DNA of 64,000 nt, taken from the NCBI GenBank assembly GCA_037013685.1, contig CM072896.1, positions 13,589,444 through 13,653,443 of the forward strand, given 5' to 3'. Numbering within the stretch: the first letter of the stretch is position 1; every line of letters starts with the position of its first letter. This document shows positions 1 to 12,169 of the stretch, piece after piece. Under the pieces are notes generated by a model, which saw only the letters and a list, made by a program, of their open reading frames with translations, did no database searches and had not been told where the DNA came from. This DNA is from Acridotheres tristis. Taxonomy: Eukaryota; Chordata; Aves; Passeriformes; Sturnidae. The translations under genes were made by a program, and so were the position numbers.

Positions 1-840
1 TTGCTGAAGGAGTCCCCTTGATTTGCCTGCCCGTGAGAAGCGATGTGCAAGTGTGGGAGCAGCTGCGTCAAATATTTCAGCAGAAAAACGTGAGTTTCCT
101 TGGCTTGCCAGAGCCCAGCCTGGAGGGCAGTTTCACAGCCAAGCTATAAACCTTGCAACCAGGGGTTTCTAATGGAAACATTGACATAACCTGTAGCTGA
201 CAGAGCAACAGCTCTGCTCACGTTAAGCCTGTATTTTCATCCCTAATCCCTGCAGCTCCTGGCCTGTCTCAGAAACGGACCCGTGCAGCTGGCTGAGCAT
301 CCCCAGGGATCCAGTGGATGGCTGGGCTGGCGGGGGTCACTGGGATTTGGCTGCTCCCCACCATGCCAGCCCCGACCTGCCACACTGCAGGCAAGGGGCT
401 GATGGCTGGGGAGCCCCTCTGCTGAGACATGACAGTCCTCTGCCACCAACAAGGCAAAAGAAAACGGCAGAGTGGTTCAGCTGGTTGTAAAAATTAATGA
501 GTTCAGATACAGACTTGCTTTATTCCGGTCCAGCTGCGTAACCACGGCGATTGTGTCCGGCACACTAGACAGTTACATCAGCTCCACACCCCTGTACAAT
601 AAGACTCTGTTTGATCTCAGAAACAAGATCAGACTCCTGGGCTTTGCACATCCTGCTTCCTACATATGTAAAATCATTTTATTACCAGCCAGGAGAGTTC
701 ATCTAAGCCGCTCTTGCTGTGCAGCTGATGTGGAGAGAACATGCCCCTGTCTGCACTTCTTTTACCAGATGGAGATCTACAGAGAGATTGAAGAGCTGCT
801 ACTCCTCCAAGTTTGTTTTGTTTTGTTTTGCTTTTCTAAT
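1..840. other. Unique non-coding sequence
   Basis: No gene is recognised here. A 135-codon frame runs 472-879 on the plus strand, but its translation resembles no family I know and its 3' end reads straight into an interspersed repeat tail, so it is not called. A short (TTTTG)n run lies at about 811-830, just before the repeat at 841. Confidence 0.6.
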
Positions 841-962
841 TTCCTTATCTTAGATTGGAAACTCTGGGGCAGGACCTGAGTGTCCTCATGTGTTTATGCA
901 GTCCCATCACAGTGGGAGGTGTGTAAGGCTCAGCTCTCCTGAATATAAGTGGTAAATAAGCA
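841..962 (+). repeat. MIR/L2-like retroposon 3' tail (old, diverged)
   Basis: The stretch begins with TTAGATTGGAAACTCTGGGG at about 850, followed by a 'gcaggacctgagtgtcc' block and a tail ending 'gtggtaaataag'. This order (TTAGATTGTAAGCTC, GGGGCAGGGAC, a short spacer, then ATAAATAA) is the known signature of the shared 3' tail of L2 LINEs and MIR/CORE-SINEs in amniotes. The copy is heavily diverged, and the 5' boundary is uncertain because the upstream 100 bases are not recognisable. The family label comes from memory of the consensus. Confidence 0.55.
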
Positions 963-3900
963 GCCATGTGTTTATGCTTGGCTTTACCCCCTTTTTGTCC
1001 AATCTACCCAGGAGAGGAAGTTTTTAGAAAAAGTCTGCTCTGCCCTTCAAACATCTGCTCAAATCCATCTCTGTCTGTCAGGTCCACGAGACATGGACCA
1101 TGGGGAACTCTCAGATATTTAGCATCCTCTCTGTATCCTGCCCCACATGAGTAACCCAGTGTCACCAAGGCAGTTATGAATGTGCCCAAGCTGCTACAGG
1201 CTCATCCTGACCTACCCCACCACCACGACTCTCTTTTGCTGATCACAGATCACTCAGCAGAATTAGAGGGCACTGGCTCCCCTCTCACCATGGCTATTCC
1301 AGTTCCATGATCCTACTGGCACTGTTCTGCTGCCATGTATCCCATGTATCCCAATGGCTGAGCTGCAACACATGGATACTGGCTGTTGTGCTGGTGGCAC
1401 AGCACTGGTGTGCAGGGACTGCTGGGTTTTGGGATGTGTCTGCAGTGCTGGTACACATCACTGCATCCAGGATGCCTCTGCAGCACTGGTGCACAGAGAA
1501 TGCCATAGGGCTCACTCAAATGAGGGCACATTACCAAAGAAAATGTTATTTTCAGCCCAGGAGTCCTCTGCTGCCGATGTCTGCAGGGCTGTGTGGCCAG
1601 AGCTCAGTGACTCACTGCACACAGGTCATCCAGCAGCTGCTGGGTGGTAACTCTTATTTACTGCTCAGTTGTGGTTGGATTTAAACCAGCAGTACAGGGG
1701 AAGGGAGGGGAAATCCCCTCCTTCCCATCCCAGCCCTGCAGAGTCAGCCAGTCTAACTGGAGCAGCTACTCTTTAGTGCATCTGGTTTAGGGCTTTGTTT
1801 CACCCCGAGTTTCTAGCTCAGTTCTCCTGGCTTTGTTAAATTTCTAGTCCAAAGGCTCCCGGGTGCTTACAGCTTTGGAGAAAGCTCCTGGAGACCGAAT
1901 CCAGGTCACACACCCTGAAGTCCAGCAAATCTAACACTAGGACACATCTGTTTAGCAGCAGCAATGAAAATTGCTGCCAGTCCGTACTCACCATCCTGTT
2001 TGGAAAGGAGAAACTGTGGCCCAGTGCCCAATGTAGGAGCTACCAGCATGGGCACAGGCATCCCCATCCCATACAGCCCTTGTACCCTTCCTCAGTAGCA
2101 CTGACCTGCCTAAACCAGGCATGGCAAAAGATGCTGCTGAATCCCTTTTGCTGAAAACTATTGCTAGCACATGTGCCAGACCAGATTAAAGTTCAGCTTC
2201 CCTGTACATGTCCCCTGTACATGCACTTGGGGCAGGGCCACCATTCTGATTCACATGTGATGGCATCCTATGCGTCCATCTTTGCCTCCTGGGCCCATGA
2301 GTCAAACAGGGATTTCATCCTCTCATCCATCTCCATTCCCTCCAAGGCTTGGTTTGGAGGAACTGAGGCAGGCACTTGTGCAGTGAGAGGTGCTTGCAGG
2401 AGAGGAGGCTGTAGGAAGCTCTGGCCATCAGGGTGAACCAGCACTGTCCCAGTTGGTTTCATGCTCTTAAGGGTATATTTATCCCATTGCCACCAGGATA
2501 ATTGCCGAAGATTTTGCATGAAGCAATGACTTCCTCCTCTCTGGGGTGCTCCCCAGCTCTTCCAGAAATATTCCAGGCAATTTTTTTGCTGTGTCTTGTC
2601 TCTCCCCATCCTCTCTAGATCCTGTTTTTTGTAAGCATATTTTGACCTCAGCTCAGGAACATGTGTGTGTGTTTTCACAAGGAAAGTAAACCAAAAAAAC
2701 CCCAATTGCATTTCCAGCCATTCCATGGCAATGCTGGAGTGCCTGCCATTGCGAGTGGCTTTTCCTGTTGCTGGTTTGTAATTACCTTGGGATGCCATTC
2801 CCCACATTGCTCTGACAACTGGGATTTAAGGCCCTGCAAAGAGCAGAGCTGCCTGATCTCCAAAGCCTCCCAGGTTTACAGCCAGCATCGTTCTCATCAA
2901 TCATCTTCTGTCAGATGGGGAATTTGAGCAACCCCAATCCAAATCAGAATATGGAAGGGAGGCCTTCCCCAACCCACCCTCCCCTGTTTGACAGCTCAGC
3001 TCGAATAAACAAAACCTGAAAGGGCCAAGGCAGCTCAAAAGGAAACTGTAAACGATCCCATCTGTGAGCCTTGGCAATATCTCCTCCAGGAGGGGGGTGT
3101 GGGGGAGAGAAAACAAGCTGAAGGGTCTTTTTTTTTCTCTCAGAAGGAAATACCATTGTGTTCAAACGTTGCTACTGCTCCAAATGTCATTCCAGAGCCC
3201 AGACCCAGGCTCCTCCTTACACAGGTCTCTTAGCCAGGATGGTGGCAGGAGCCTTGGAGAGAGGTTGTTATTTATAAGGATAATTAACACTAAAGGCAGC
3301 TGAACACAGGTGACCTCGGGGTTGAAGGTGTGGATCAGGGAGCAAAAGCATGATATGTGTAAAAGCCATATTCCATAGTGATAAATGTGTTTTGTAAGGC
3401 AGTAAAACAACATCCCTGCTCACATTGGAGCACCCCAGTTTGCTGTGTTTTTGCTCATGTCTCACAGGCACTGGTCTCTGGGTGCTCAGCTGATCTTGGT
3501 TCTCCCAGCTCAGAGTCAGCTGGATAGGGACCTCGGAAAAGGCAGCTTCTGGGGTGGATATCAGGAAAAGCAGCACCTGTGCTCAGGCAGCAGCCTGAAA
3601 AGTTTATCTGTGCCCAGTTTAGAAGTGAACATAGTCGAGGACCATCCATTCATTATCCTTTCCCCATTCTTGAAACTTGCCCAGTTTTCCATTTTTCATT
3701 AGCTGTGTCCCCCACCTCCCTGAGCTTTCCTACGCCCCTCTGCCTCTGGCCCCAGACTCGGGGGTTGGGCTAAGCACTTGGTAAGGGACATTGCAATGGT
3801 ATTGGCAGCCTCGGTGCATGACAAAAGCACTGGCATCACAAAGCAGCTTTATCTCACCAGGTTCCCAGCTCTGTTCCCCAGTCTCAAAGGCTGGGATTGT

Positions 3901-5224
3901 GAGTAAGGGCACTTTGCATCTTCAAAGAGCAGGAGCAGTTTCAGGATGAGTGCAGGGTGCCCTGGAGACACCAGCAATCCAGCCCCGAGGGAGTCGAAAT
4001 GCAGGTGTGGGTTGTGGAGCAGGAGCCATGTGTGCCAAAGGCAGCTGGGCAGAGCCAGGAGATGCACTCGGGAAATGCTCTGTGCATCACCACAACCACT
4101 ACAGCCCCTGCTTGGTCAGTCAGGGAAACAGCTCACCAGAGACAGATGAAGAAGGCAAAATATTCCAATGCTTTTGATTAACTGTTGGCTTTTAAACACG
4201 AGTTAATAGTTAATTGAGAACTCCACTTTCAAGCATGCCAGTGAGATCGAGGAATGAATGCTTGACAATGTTAATTGCACTGGAGATGAGCTGAGGCAGG
4301 GAGAGGGACCAGCAAAGGATGAAGGGCTCAGAGCGAGGACTAAGAACTTTCTGGTTCAGAAAGGAGGATTTGGCTCCAGCAGAGTAAGACTGCTGTGACT
4401 AAACATCAAGGAGACACTGTCACAGGAAAGAGATTATCACCTTCTGGTGCTCACACTGCAAAAGTGTGCTGAAAAGTTGGCAAGTGCCAAGAGAGTCACA
4501 AAAATTATTTGAAGGCAAAAATGAACTTTCTGGAGCTTGCAGAGCTCAACTAATTTTGCACGGAAAAATGATCAGGTGGTTACACTTGTAAAAATGATGA
4601 TAGGAAGAAGAAATAGAAGAATATTCAATTTAGTGGGGAATGTTATAACAAGACTCAAACCCAGGAAGGAGAATCAGGGCACATTTAACAGGAAATCACA
4701 TTTATCTTTAAGGGATAGGTCAGGAACCACTGTAATAAGCCAGAAAAAGGAGAAACACAGGCTTAGTCCAAGGAAAGATGATTTTCTATCCCTTCCTGGG
4801 GTCAGCTCAGGCATTTCTGGGGAAAATGTGAGGCCTGTGAAATACAGACCTTCCATCTTGAATAAGTCCCACCAGCTCCTGAAGTTGTAAGCAACATATA
4901 TTCATAGAATGAGAGAGAAAATGAGGGAAATGACATCCAGGAGCAGAGTAGGTGGGTGACAGGTGCTGGTCCTGAGACCCTGAAGCGGCTGAGGATGAAG
5001 TAAATAAGCACGAGGGTATAACTGTAGTGGGCCAATGACCCTGTGGAGGGCAGGCAGTTCACTTGGTGCCAGGCTCTTCCCTTCCACTGCCCTGGAAGTG
5101 TCACCCTTTCAGCTCACCATGCACAAACTCACCAGGCTTGCCTTGGGATGTGCAGCCTGGCTGCTCCCAGTCCCCTTTGCAAGCAGAGGGGCAATGCTGT
5201 TTCTGCAGCTCTGCCTCTGCTCAT
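963..5224. other. Unique non-coding sequence
   Basis: I see no gene in this stretch. Overlapping short frames occur on both strands, including a 179-codon minus-strand frame at 2268-2807, but none has a recognisable domain, signal peptide or repeated motif. A faint internal repetition of a 'gcactggtgcacag'-like word occurs three times between about 1400 and 1500 and may be an old decayed tandem repeat. The sequence around 4180-4270 is AT-rich with several TTAA/TTAAT words. Confidence 0.55.
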
Positions 5225-5465
5225 TAGCTAATGCGAATTAAATCCCTTTTATCTTCACACTCATTTTCTAAGGATAAGAATCCCTTTTTGTGTGCACCCA
5301 TTTTAACTGTTCCCAAACTGAGCCGTAATTGCTGATAGTAATTAAGTTAATACATATTTATAGCCATGTAGAGTTATAGAAGGTCTCCCGTAGTTTTATT
5401 TGGGGCATTTTCTTTAACCTGCTATAAAATCATCAACAAGTTGTTCAGTGTTAATTGCCTCCAAT
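5225..5465. promoter_or_regulatory. AT-rich block, possible conserved non-coding element
   Basis: This AT-rich segment has many homeodomain-type core words (TAATTGC, GTAATTAAG, GTTAATAC, TTAATTG) and none of the homopolymer or simple-repeat structure that would explain its composition. Flanking DNA is richer in G+C. Such texture is common in vertebrate conserved enhancers. This is inference from composition only; no alignment was possible. Confidence 0.25.
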
Positions 5466-6917
5466 GTTGATCTCATCCCCTTGCCTCCAGACAAGGCAGG
5501 GCAGCAGATGGCTTCCTTAGACAGCCACTTTCTCCCTTCTCCCACCCTGGCTCTACTGCAAGGCAGAAGTGACCTCACCTGTCTTTTCTTCCAGTTTTGA
5601 TCCAGTTTTGGCAAGTTCATCTCTATGGACAGCTTTCCAAGGCATTTGCAAAAAGAGTCTTGCAAGGCTTTACGTGCCCACCCATGCCATGAGGAGGGGG
5701 CAGTGGGACCCTGGGAGAGCAGGGGTCCAACAGGATGCAGCCCCTGCCTGCAGCTCTGCCGAGCTCCATGGCAGCGACCCCCCCAAGCCCGATTTTCTCC
5801 TGCTTGCATGTGTGCTTTTGTGCTTGCCAAGAGCCCCAAAGCACTCGGCAAACAGCGTGTGTGGTGAGAGATCACCTCGTGTAATCTCCGGGCGAATCCC
5901 CCCATTATACAGTTGGCTAATTAACTCCGGGTACAGGGTCAGGATGAGCTATCAGCTCCAGGAATGTCCTCCCCAAAGGGAAGTAAACATCACTGCAAGA
6001 GCAAGGAGCCCCTTTCTATGGCAGTGAATCCTGATAAAGAGCTTCACTCCATTCTCCTGCTGTTGGCTCCAGCTTAGCGTTTTTAAAGCTGATTCTCCCC
6101 GTGCTAATCTGGAGGGTCCATTCAGCCCAAAGCTCAACATCTGAGTCTATTTGCGAAGTGTGCAGCTGTGTCAATTTGCAAAGACAAAGGAAAGCTCCTC
6201 TGTCAACAGGTCGGGGAGCTCAGGTAGCACGAGCGAATTGAGGGCAAGAAGTCAAAGTGGTTTCACAAACCATCAGACCATGTTTAAATCCCATCCAGCC
6301 TGAGAGGCCAGGGCAGTGCAAGGGATAAAGGGAGCGCAGAGGAGTGGACTGAAGGGCCAGGGCTCCGAGGCCACCAATTAGTGCTATTAAAGACAGATAA
6401 TTAGATCTGCTCCATGGAAACCCCAGAGGAGGCAGAATGCAATTTCCATTTGGGCTTATTTTAAAAAAGGTTAGAAGTGCCAGGAGGTGCCAAAATTGCA
6501 CTGTTGGCAATATGAGGAGGGCCCTCAGTGTGGGATAAAGGAGTTACAGGGCTGCAGGAGAGGACCACAGCCCTCCAAGGACATAGGCAACTGTCTGCTC
6601 AGTATTTGTGCCCAAGGGATGGTACTTGAAAATTTTAGAAGTGAACACTTCCAGATAAAGAAATCCGACTTCTTTTAGAGGTTTGCTTATCTGGCAACTT
6701 TCCTTTCAGCTCTGCACACAGGCAGAAGCTGTGGAGATGCTTAATGGTGATGTGCTCTGAGCTGAGAGCAGGGCTGGATGCAGTCATTCCCAGGATGGAG
6801 TTGTGAGGAAGGCGGGAGTCATCCTGGTATCCCCTGAGAGAGCACAAAGTAATCATGGGAAAGAAATTGAACTTCTCACTTAGACCCTTAATCTCAGTGC
6901 CATCAGGTCAGGAAAAT
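5466..6917. other. Unique non-coding sequence
   Basis: No gene is recognised. Antiparallel frames of 163 codons (5414-5905, minus) and 152 codons (5569-6027, plus) overlap the same DNA and cannot both be real. Neither shows a known motif. Confidence 0.55.
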
Positions 6918-6990
6918 TCTTATCCCTAGTTCACGCAGGAGAAAGAGAGCCTCAGGAAGTCAAGTCTGAGATTTCTGAAGTCAGCCTGTG
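6918..6990 (-). repeat. MIR-like SINE fragment, antisense
   Basis: The stretch 'ttcttatccctagttcacgcagg' followed by an AGAAAGAGAGCCTCAGGAAG block and 'tcaag' parallels the reverse complement of the MIR core (TTATCCCCATTTTACAGATGAGGAAACTG, then a CACAGAG-like block and a GTTAAG-like word). Divergence is high, so a chance resemblance is possible. The call rests on word order. Confidence 0.35.
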
Positions 6991-7589
6991 GTTTAGGATG
7001 TGGTTTAGCCCTGTCTGGGCACTTCTTAGAAATTGGCAATTGACGACCATGGCACTGCAGAACCCCTTGGGCTGGTGGCAGGGACCAGCCAGTGTTTGAA
7101 TGGAACACAGGAATGTCTGTGGGATTTGTAAACTTCAGAGTTAATGAGAAAAGGGAATAAGGAGTCATTACATAGTCAGTGTAGAAGAAGGCCCTAAGTC
7201 TCCTCATTTGTAATAATCTAAAATACTGTCCTGTGATTCAGACATCTACAAAATAAGCTGTGTTTAAGCAAATCCATTTTACCATTGAAAACTTCCCCAT
7301 CAGAAAAACTTCCACTTGAAATAAAGGCAGCTTCAGTTTTTCTTTGGATTTTTAAGACAAAAAGTAGGACCCTGGTTCAGAAGGATTTTGCTGAAGCTGT
7401 AATTTTGCCTTCAGGTTGATGCTTCACGTGGGAAGAGGAATTTCAAAGATGAGCAGCTGGAAAGCTGGAACAGCTGAGCATGATAGATTTTGGTATCAGT
7501 CATGTGCTGTTCTCACCCCCAGCAGCTGGCCCTCCCTGTGCCTGTGGAGCAAATTTAACTCCAACAAGTCCCATTGGGAGGAGATTTAG
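6991..7589. other. Unique non-coding sequence
   Basis: I see no gene, RNA or repeat that I can support in this stretch. Confidence 0.5.
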
Positions 7590-8060
7590 ATATTGTCCAT
7601 TAGATAAATATTCACAGATGTGCAATAATAAACACCATTAAATACCATGAGTGGATGGAGTTAGCAAAATATACATCATATACAGGAGTATCTCTAGTGA
7701 GCAGGGAAAACAGGTGAACTCCCATGGTACTTCATGACACAAGGTCCAAAATTATATTCTGCCCACCTGCTTCTTCATTCTAACACAAATTGCCAGGGCA
7801 CATATATAGAGATGTATAAAATTTGACTAGATAATACATTTTCCTCTTATAGGTGATCATATTTATTTTGATAATGTCTGTCAATATAAAACTTGTAACA
7901 CTAATAAACAATGTCATCCCTTTCAAATATATTTCATACGTACTGATTTTTTTCTTGGAGATAATAAATCACACGAATAAACCTTATTAATCATATAAGC
8001 AGACCCTTAAAACACTGTTGAAAAGATTTTCCAACTCAAACACCTTTTAAGATGCAATGA
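7590..8060. promoter_or_regulatory. AT-rich block, possible conserved non-coding element
   Basis: The block is strongly AT-rich, with many ATAAT, TTAAT and AATAAA words and no simple tandem period. It contains no open frame of note. It could be a conserved enhancer or simply an AT-rich isochore patch; composition alone cannot decide. Confidence 0.2.
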
Positions 8061-9544
8061 CATCATGTCTGTCAGGACATTGTTATGCAGTGAAGATTGT
8101 GAGACATTTTCCCCCCATAAAGTTGCTGTAATAAAGTTTGTTACTGCAGTCATTAAATTCATGTTTTCTTCTCTTACCTTCTTCCTTTCTCTGGTGCTAT
8201 CCATTGTTAGGGAGAAAGAGAAAACTTGCCACAGTGAAAAATTTGTGGACTTAATAATGGAGGCTTCCACAAAGCAAAATACCCATTGATTTCAGCAAGA
8301 GGTGTAATCTGTCTTACATTGACTCTGGGGTTACTTGGATCTTCTTGAGAAAGTAGAACAAGCAGAACAAGCATGGAGAGAAACAAGAAGGGAAGACCCC
8401 AGAGTCTACCTGGAAATGAAGAAAAACTGAGGAAATTATATTGTTTCATGGTACTGAACATCCTGGGAAGAACCAGTCCTCACTGGAAACCTTCATTTGT
8501 GGGTATCCTGACCCAGAGGGAGGTGCCGGCTCAGCTGACAGGTTCAACAGAGGCTTTGCCTGCTGAACGTAGTGAAGGTTTTTTGACTAAGCCTAAAGAG
8601 AGAGCAGAAGATGAGAGCGATGAGTTTTATCAGTTGGAGGCTGCAGATGCTTGGGTGGTAGCAGCCTCTGAGTGAGCTGAAAGCCATGATAAAGATGAAA
8701 TCTGGTGTCTCTTCCTGCTATTTCAGGAGTTGAGCTCTGTGCTGCTTTGAACAGACCCTGGAGGGCACAGCCACAAACGCTGTGCCAGCAGCTCCCCACG
8801 AGCTCACCCTGCTGTGGTGATGGCTCTTTGGTGGTCTGTGAGACCAAAACCTCAGACGTGACATCGGTGCCTGTGACTCAGATCCTCTGTGTGCCTCCTC
8901 CCTCACCCTGCCCAAAGGAATAGAAGCATATGTGAAAATAAGTTTTGGGTTTGGCTGCTTCCAGAAGTGCCTCTCTGGGCAGATAGTCCCTCTTGAGAAG
9001 GGAATGCTGTGGAGTGTGTCGTGTCCTGCAAGCAGGGATATGTGTCTGGCAGCACAATGAGCAGAGCACCCTGAAGAGCAGTCTCAGCCTCAGTGTCTCA
9101 GAGGTGAAGTCTGGAAGAACCTCCTGAAGGCACATACAAAAATCCAGCTGAATTCAAACCTCCTGGTTGGCAGAAGACAGCTCCATGTGGCAGAGCTGTG
9201 CCTGCTGCTGGGTGGCCCCAGTGGGGGCCAAGATAGAGCTAAAGTTGTCTGACACCCAGTCCCAACTGCCCTCCCAAATTATTACACAAAAAAAAGCCTC
9301 ATCCAAGCTCTGACCTAAGCCAGCTGCAGTCCCTACAGCAAGTTTCCTTCCCAAAAGATACCCTGGCCAAATTTGAGACAATTCCCAGGGGCACACCTGC
9401 CTGATGCTGATTAGAAGCTGTCTCAGATGCCCCGTGCCACCACACTGCCCATGATTCCAGCAGTCTGCTCTGGGGACAGCGGCACCTCCTGCCTAGGAAC
9501 CTGCATTCCTGGCTGTCTTGCTTCTTGCCTGAAAACTAGTCAGA
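8061..9544. other. Unique non-coding sequence
   Basis: No gene is recognised. A reasonable acceptor-like pyrimidine tract ending in CAG occurs near 8727, but the downstream frame (to 8923) matches nothing I know and has no matching strong donor. Short minus-strand frames cover the same DNA. Confidence 0.5.
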
Positions 9545-9920
9545 GTGCACAACCCTCTCTAACTGAACAATTAAGCTATTAAGTAACTCAGTTAATAAAT
9601 TCAGATTTTGCCCTAATACATTTCTAATGACCTTGTCTAATAAATTCAAAGCAATCTGGGAAGAATGCTTGTTCCTATATTTTAAAGGCAAAAGTGATTT
9701 ATATTTGCTGAGAGAACAAAGACAGCCGTATGTGATTTATTACTATCAGTCACTGTATCTTTCATCTCTTTAATTATTTTCTCTACAGGCAGCTTCAAAA
9801 GTGCTCTTGAAGGCCGAATGGTGAGCGCCTTTCAAATTCAGACACTGCTTCAGTCTGAACTGCTGATTTTTGCCTTTGTATCTGCAGCTTCAAGTATTAA
9901 TCATAGAAGCTGCAATTTAG
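9545..9920. promoter_or_regulatory. AT-rich, CNE-like block surrounding a microexon-like unit
   Basis: The block is AT-rich, with repeated homeodomain-type words (CAATTAAG, GTTAATAAA, CTTTAATTATT, GTATTAATC) and a POU-like or MEF2-like texture. The flanks are G+C-richer. It encloses the splice-site pair described at 9789-9820. Conserved intronic sequence around a regulated microexon is a well-known arrangement in vertebrates. That this is such a case is inference. Confidence 0.3.
9789..9820 (+). other. Candidate 32-nt microexon
   Basis: A pyrimidine-rich tract ending TTATTTTCTCTACAG forms a good 3' splice site immediately before 9789, and GTGAGC directly follows 9820, giving a good 5' splice site after AATG. 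The 32 nt between them are open in two of three frames; the third hits TGA. One open frame reads SFKSALEGRM, the other AASKVLLKAE. A length of 32 is not a multiple of three, so inclusion would shift a host frame unless it is a constitutive exon. No protein family is recognised. It may be a chance pairing of splice signals. Confidence 0.25.
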
Positions 9921-12169
9921 TTTGCTTAGGTTGGACTTAATGCAAGAAATTATTTTGAATGCTTGGTACCCTACCAGAGCCAAATGCCTGAAACCTCCAA
10001 GGCTTTTGTCCGTCAGTGATATTTTCCAGTGTGAAAGCCAGCAACAACTACCAACATCCATAGGCTGATTGCATTTATAACAAGGTTTAACTTTTGTTGT
10101 CAGACAATAGGCAGGACATTTGGGACCAAGTCTGAAAGCTGCTCTGGTTTTATTGGACAAAAAGACCGACCTTTCCATCCTTCCAAGAGAGGAGATCTTG
10201 CTTGGTATTTGCTGTGCAGCCAAAGGAGAAGATGAACTGAGTGTTGGAAAGCCTGAAGCCAGGACAGGACAAACACAATTACATGAAGAAATCAATCTTG
10301 TTTCCAGAGGGAAAAAGGCAGGAATCACCACTTAAAAGCCCCCCTTCTGTCAGGAATGTGGGGAGATTTCCAGAGGAGCCACATGGAGTTTAGATCCCAT
10401 GTCCCAGAAAGACAGGGGAGCCAAGTTCATCTGTCACTCATGTCCTTCAGAAAGCTCAGCCTAGAGCAGCTTGGGAAATTTTTCCTATCCTTGCTCTCTC
10501 ATATACCCCAGGACTTTCTAAGATTTGAGAAAATCAGATTTAATCTTTGTCTAGCTTCCAGTCCGTGATCAGGGCTCAAACTGTGGGAATTTTTTCTGCC
10601 AAGCCTGTCTTCCAGCTTTTTCCAGGTAGTCCTCAAAACAGGCCTGGCTGGGATTCAGACAGGAAAAAACATTTCTACAAGATTTTCTGTCTGGCTTTAC
10701 GAGCCCTAAAGGTCTGGAGAATACTGATGAATCATCCAAGACCTCGATAAGTGCCTGCGTGACTCACGGGCAGAACGGACGTTGGGGATGTAGGACAAGG
10801 CACGGCTCGGTCCCTGCAGGGGAACCAAAACTGCCTGTCCTGAACAGCCTGGGCTCCCATCACAGGTGCTGGGGAAGGAACAGTTCCAACCCATCCAGGT
10901 CTGTGTGGCCTGGAAAGACATCTATATCCTGGAGCTCCCCGTGGGCAGTGTTGCAATCTCCAGCTCGCACGCGCTGTTTACGCCACACGGTCCCAGCCGC
11001 ATCTTGCTCGGTTCGAGTGCTCTGTCCTAAACATAACAGTAAGAAACAAGGAGCTCCCAAGGTTTCTTCTTCAAATCTCTCCAGTCCTCACTGTGCTCAA
11101 GCATGCATCTTCTCAAATGACATGCCCCGGGTTGAGTCTCTACAGCTAAAGGAAACTTGTATTAGCATTTTTTGGGGTCAGGTTTTCATGACTGAGACCT
11201 AGTCATGCAAACAAAGATTTATTTTTCCTTCTGACCAAAACAACTTTAAGGAGAAAATTCTTTCCCATGACTAAAACCAGGCTGGAATTTTTTAACAGAA
11301 TGTCAAAGCAGAAAGTTTCAGGGAAGGGGTCAATTTGGGGCAATTTTACATGTACATTCTTAAAATGGGAAAAAAACCACGTCTGGTATTTAGTGATTGT
11401 CATGCAAGTAAGTATCATGGTCTCTACCAAGACAAGAGTCCTTGCTCATTCTCACTGCTAGCTAGAACCACTACTAGTACTGGTTGGGATTGTTTCTACC
11501 AACAGACTGGCTTATGTGCTAGTTTTCATCGTGAATGAGGTGAGCTGCCCAATCATGACAGCCAGTTGAAGCTCAGCCATCCTGTACCAAATGCCTAAAA
11601 GCTCTAGAGGTATTTAAAAATTGAGTATCGTCACCACCCAAGGGCTAAGATGCACTAACAATGGGACCTTGGGTTTATATTTGATTCAAAAGGCAGTAAA
11701 GTTACTACCAGGGACACTGCATCTCCTCAGAGGACTGTGTGAAGGGCTGTTTTCATCAGCCCAGCTTCTGCCCCTGCAGGTCCCTCTCCTAAAGCCATGG
11801 GAACTCAGATGGAGGGGCCATTTCTTCTGTGCAGCAGTGGAGGGTGTGGACCCATAGGCAAAAAGGGGCAATACCTTGTCGCAAAACCAGAAACCTCTGC
11901 TCTGCTCCTTCCCATTATTTCAGGGTATAAAGAAAACAATAATGCAGTATTTAACCAAGTTACCACCACCAAAGCTTTGAACAGTCAAGCTTAGAAGGGT
12001 GCAGAACGTTGTTCTTACCTTTTTCTGCCATGATGTTATAGCCCAGAGGCTGGCAGAGGGAGCCCCAGCTACTGCACTGCAGGGAAGTACAGCCCTCCCA
12101 AAAGCTGCTCCAAAGCCTGGCTATCCATCTGACTGCCCAAATAAAATGCAGCAACAATGGAAACAGAAT
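9921..12169. other. Unique non-coding sequence
   Basis: No gene is recognised. Frames at 10759-11202 (147 codons, plus) and 9897-10331 (144 codons, minus) are the longest. Both lack recognisable motifs and overlap frames on the opposite strand. Confidence 0.5.

Noticed and set aside
1395..1500. Tandem repeat of a 'gcactggtgcacag'-like word
   Set aside because: The three occurrences differ and their spacing is irregular, so no repeat unit can be defined.
2268..2807. 179-codon minus-strand frame
   Set aside because: Unrecognised, and overlapped by other frames on both strands.
9900..9945. Possible CR1 tail (AATCATAGAAG ... TTAGGTTGGAC)
   Set aside because: Two short words with wrong spacing; likely chance within the AT-rich block.
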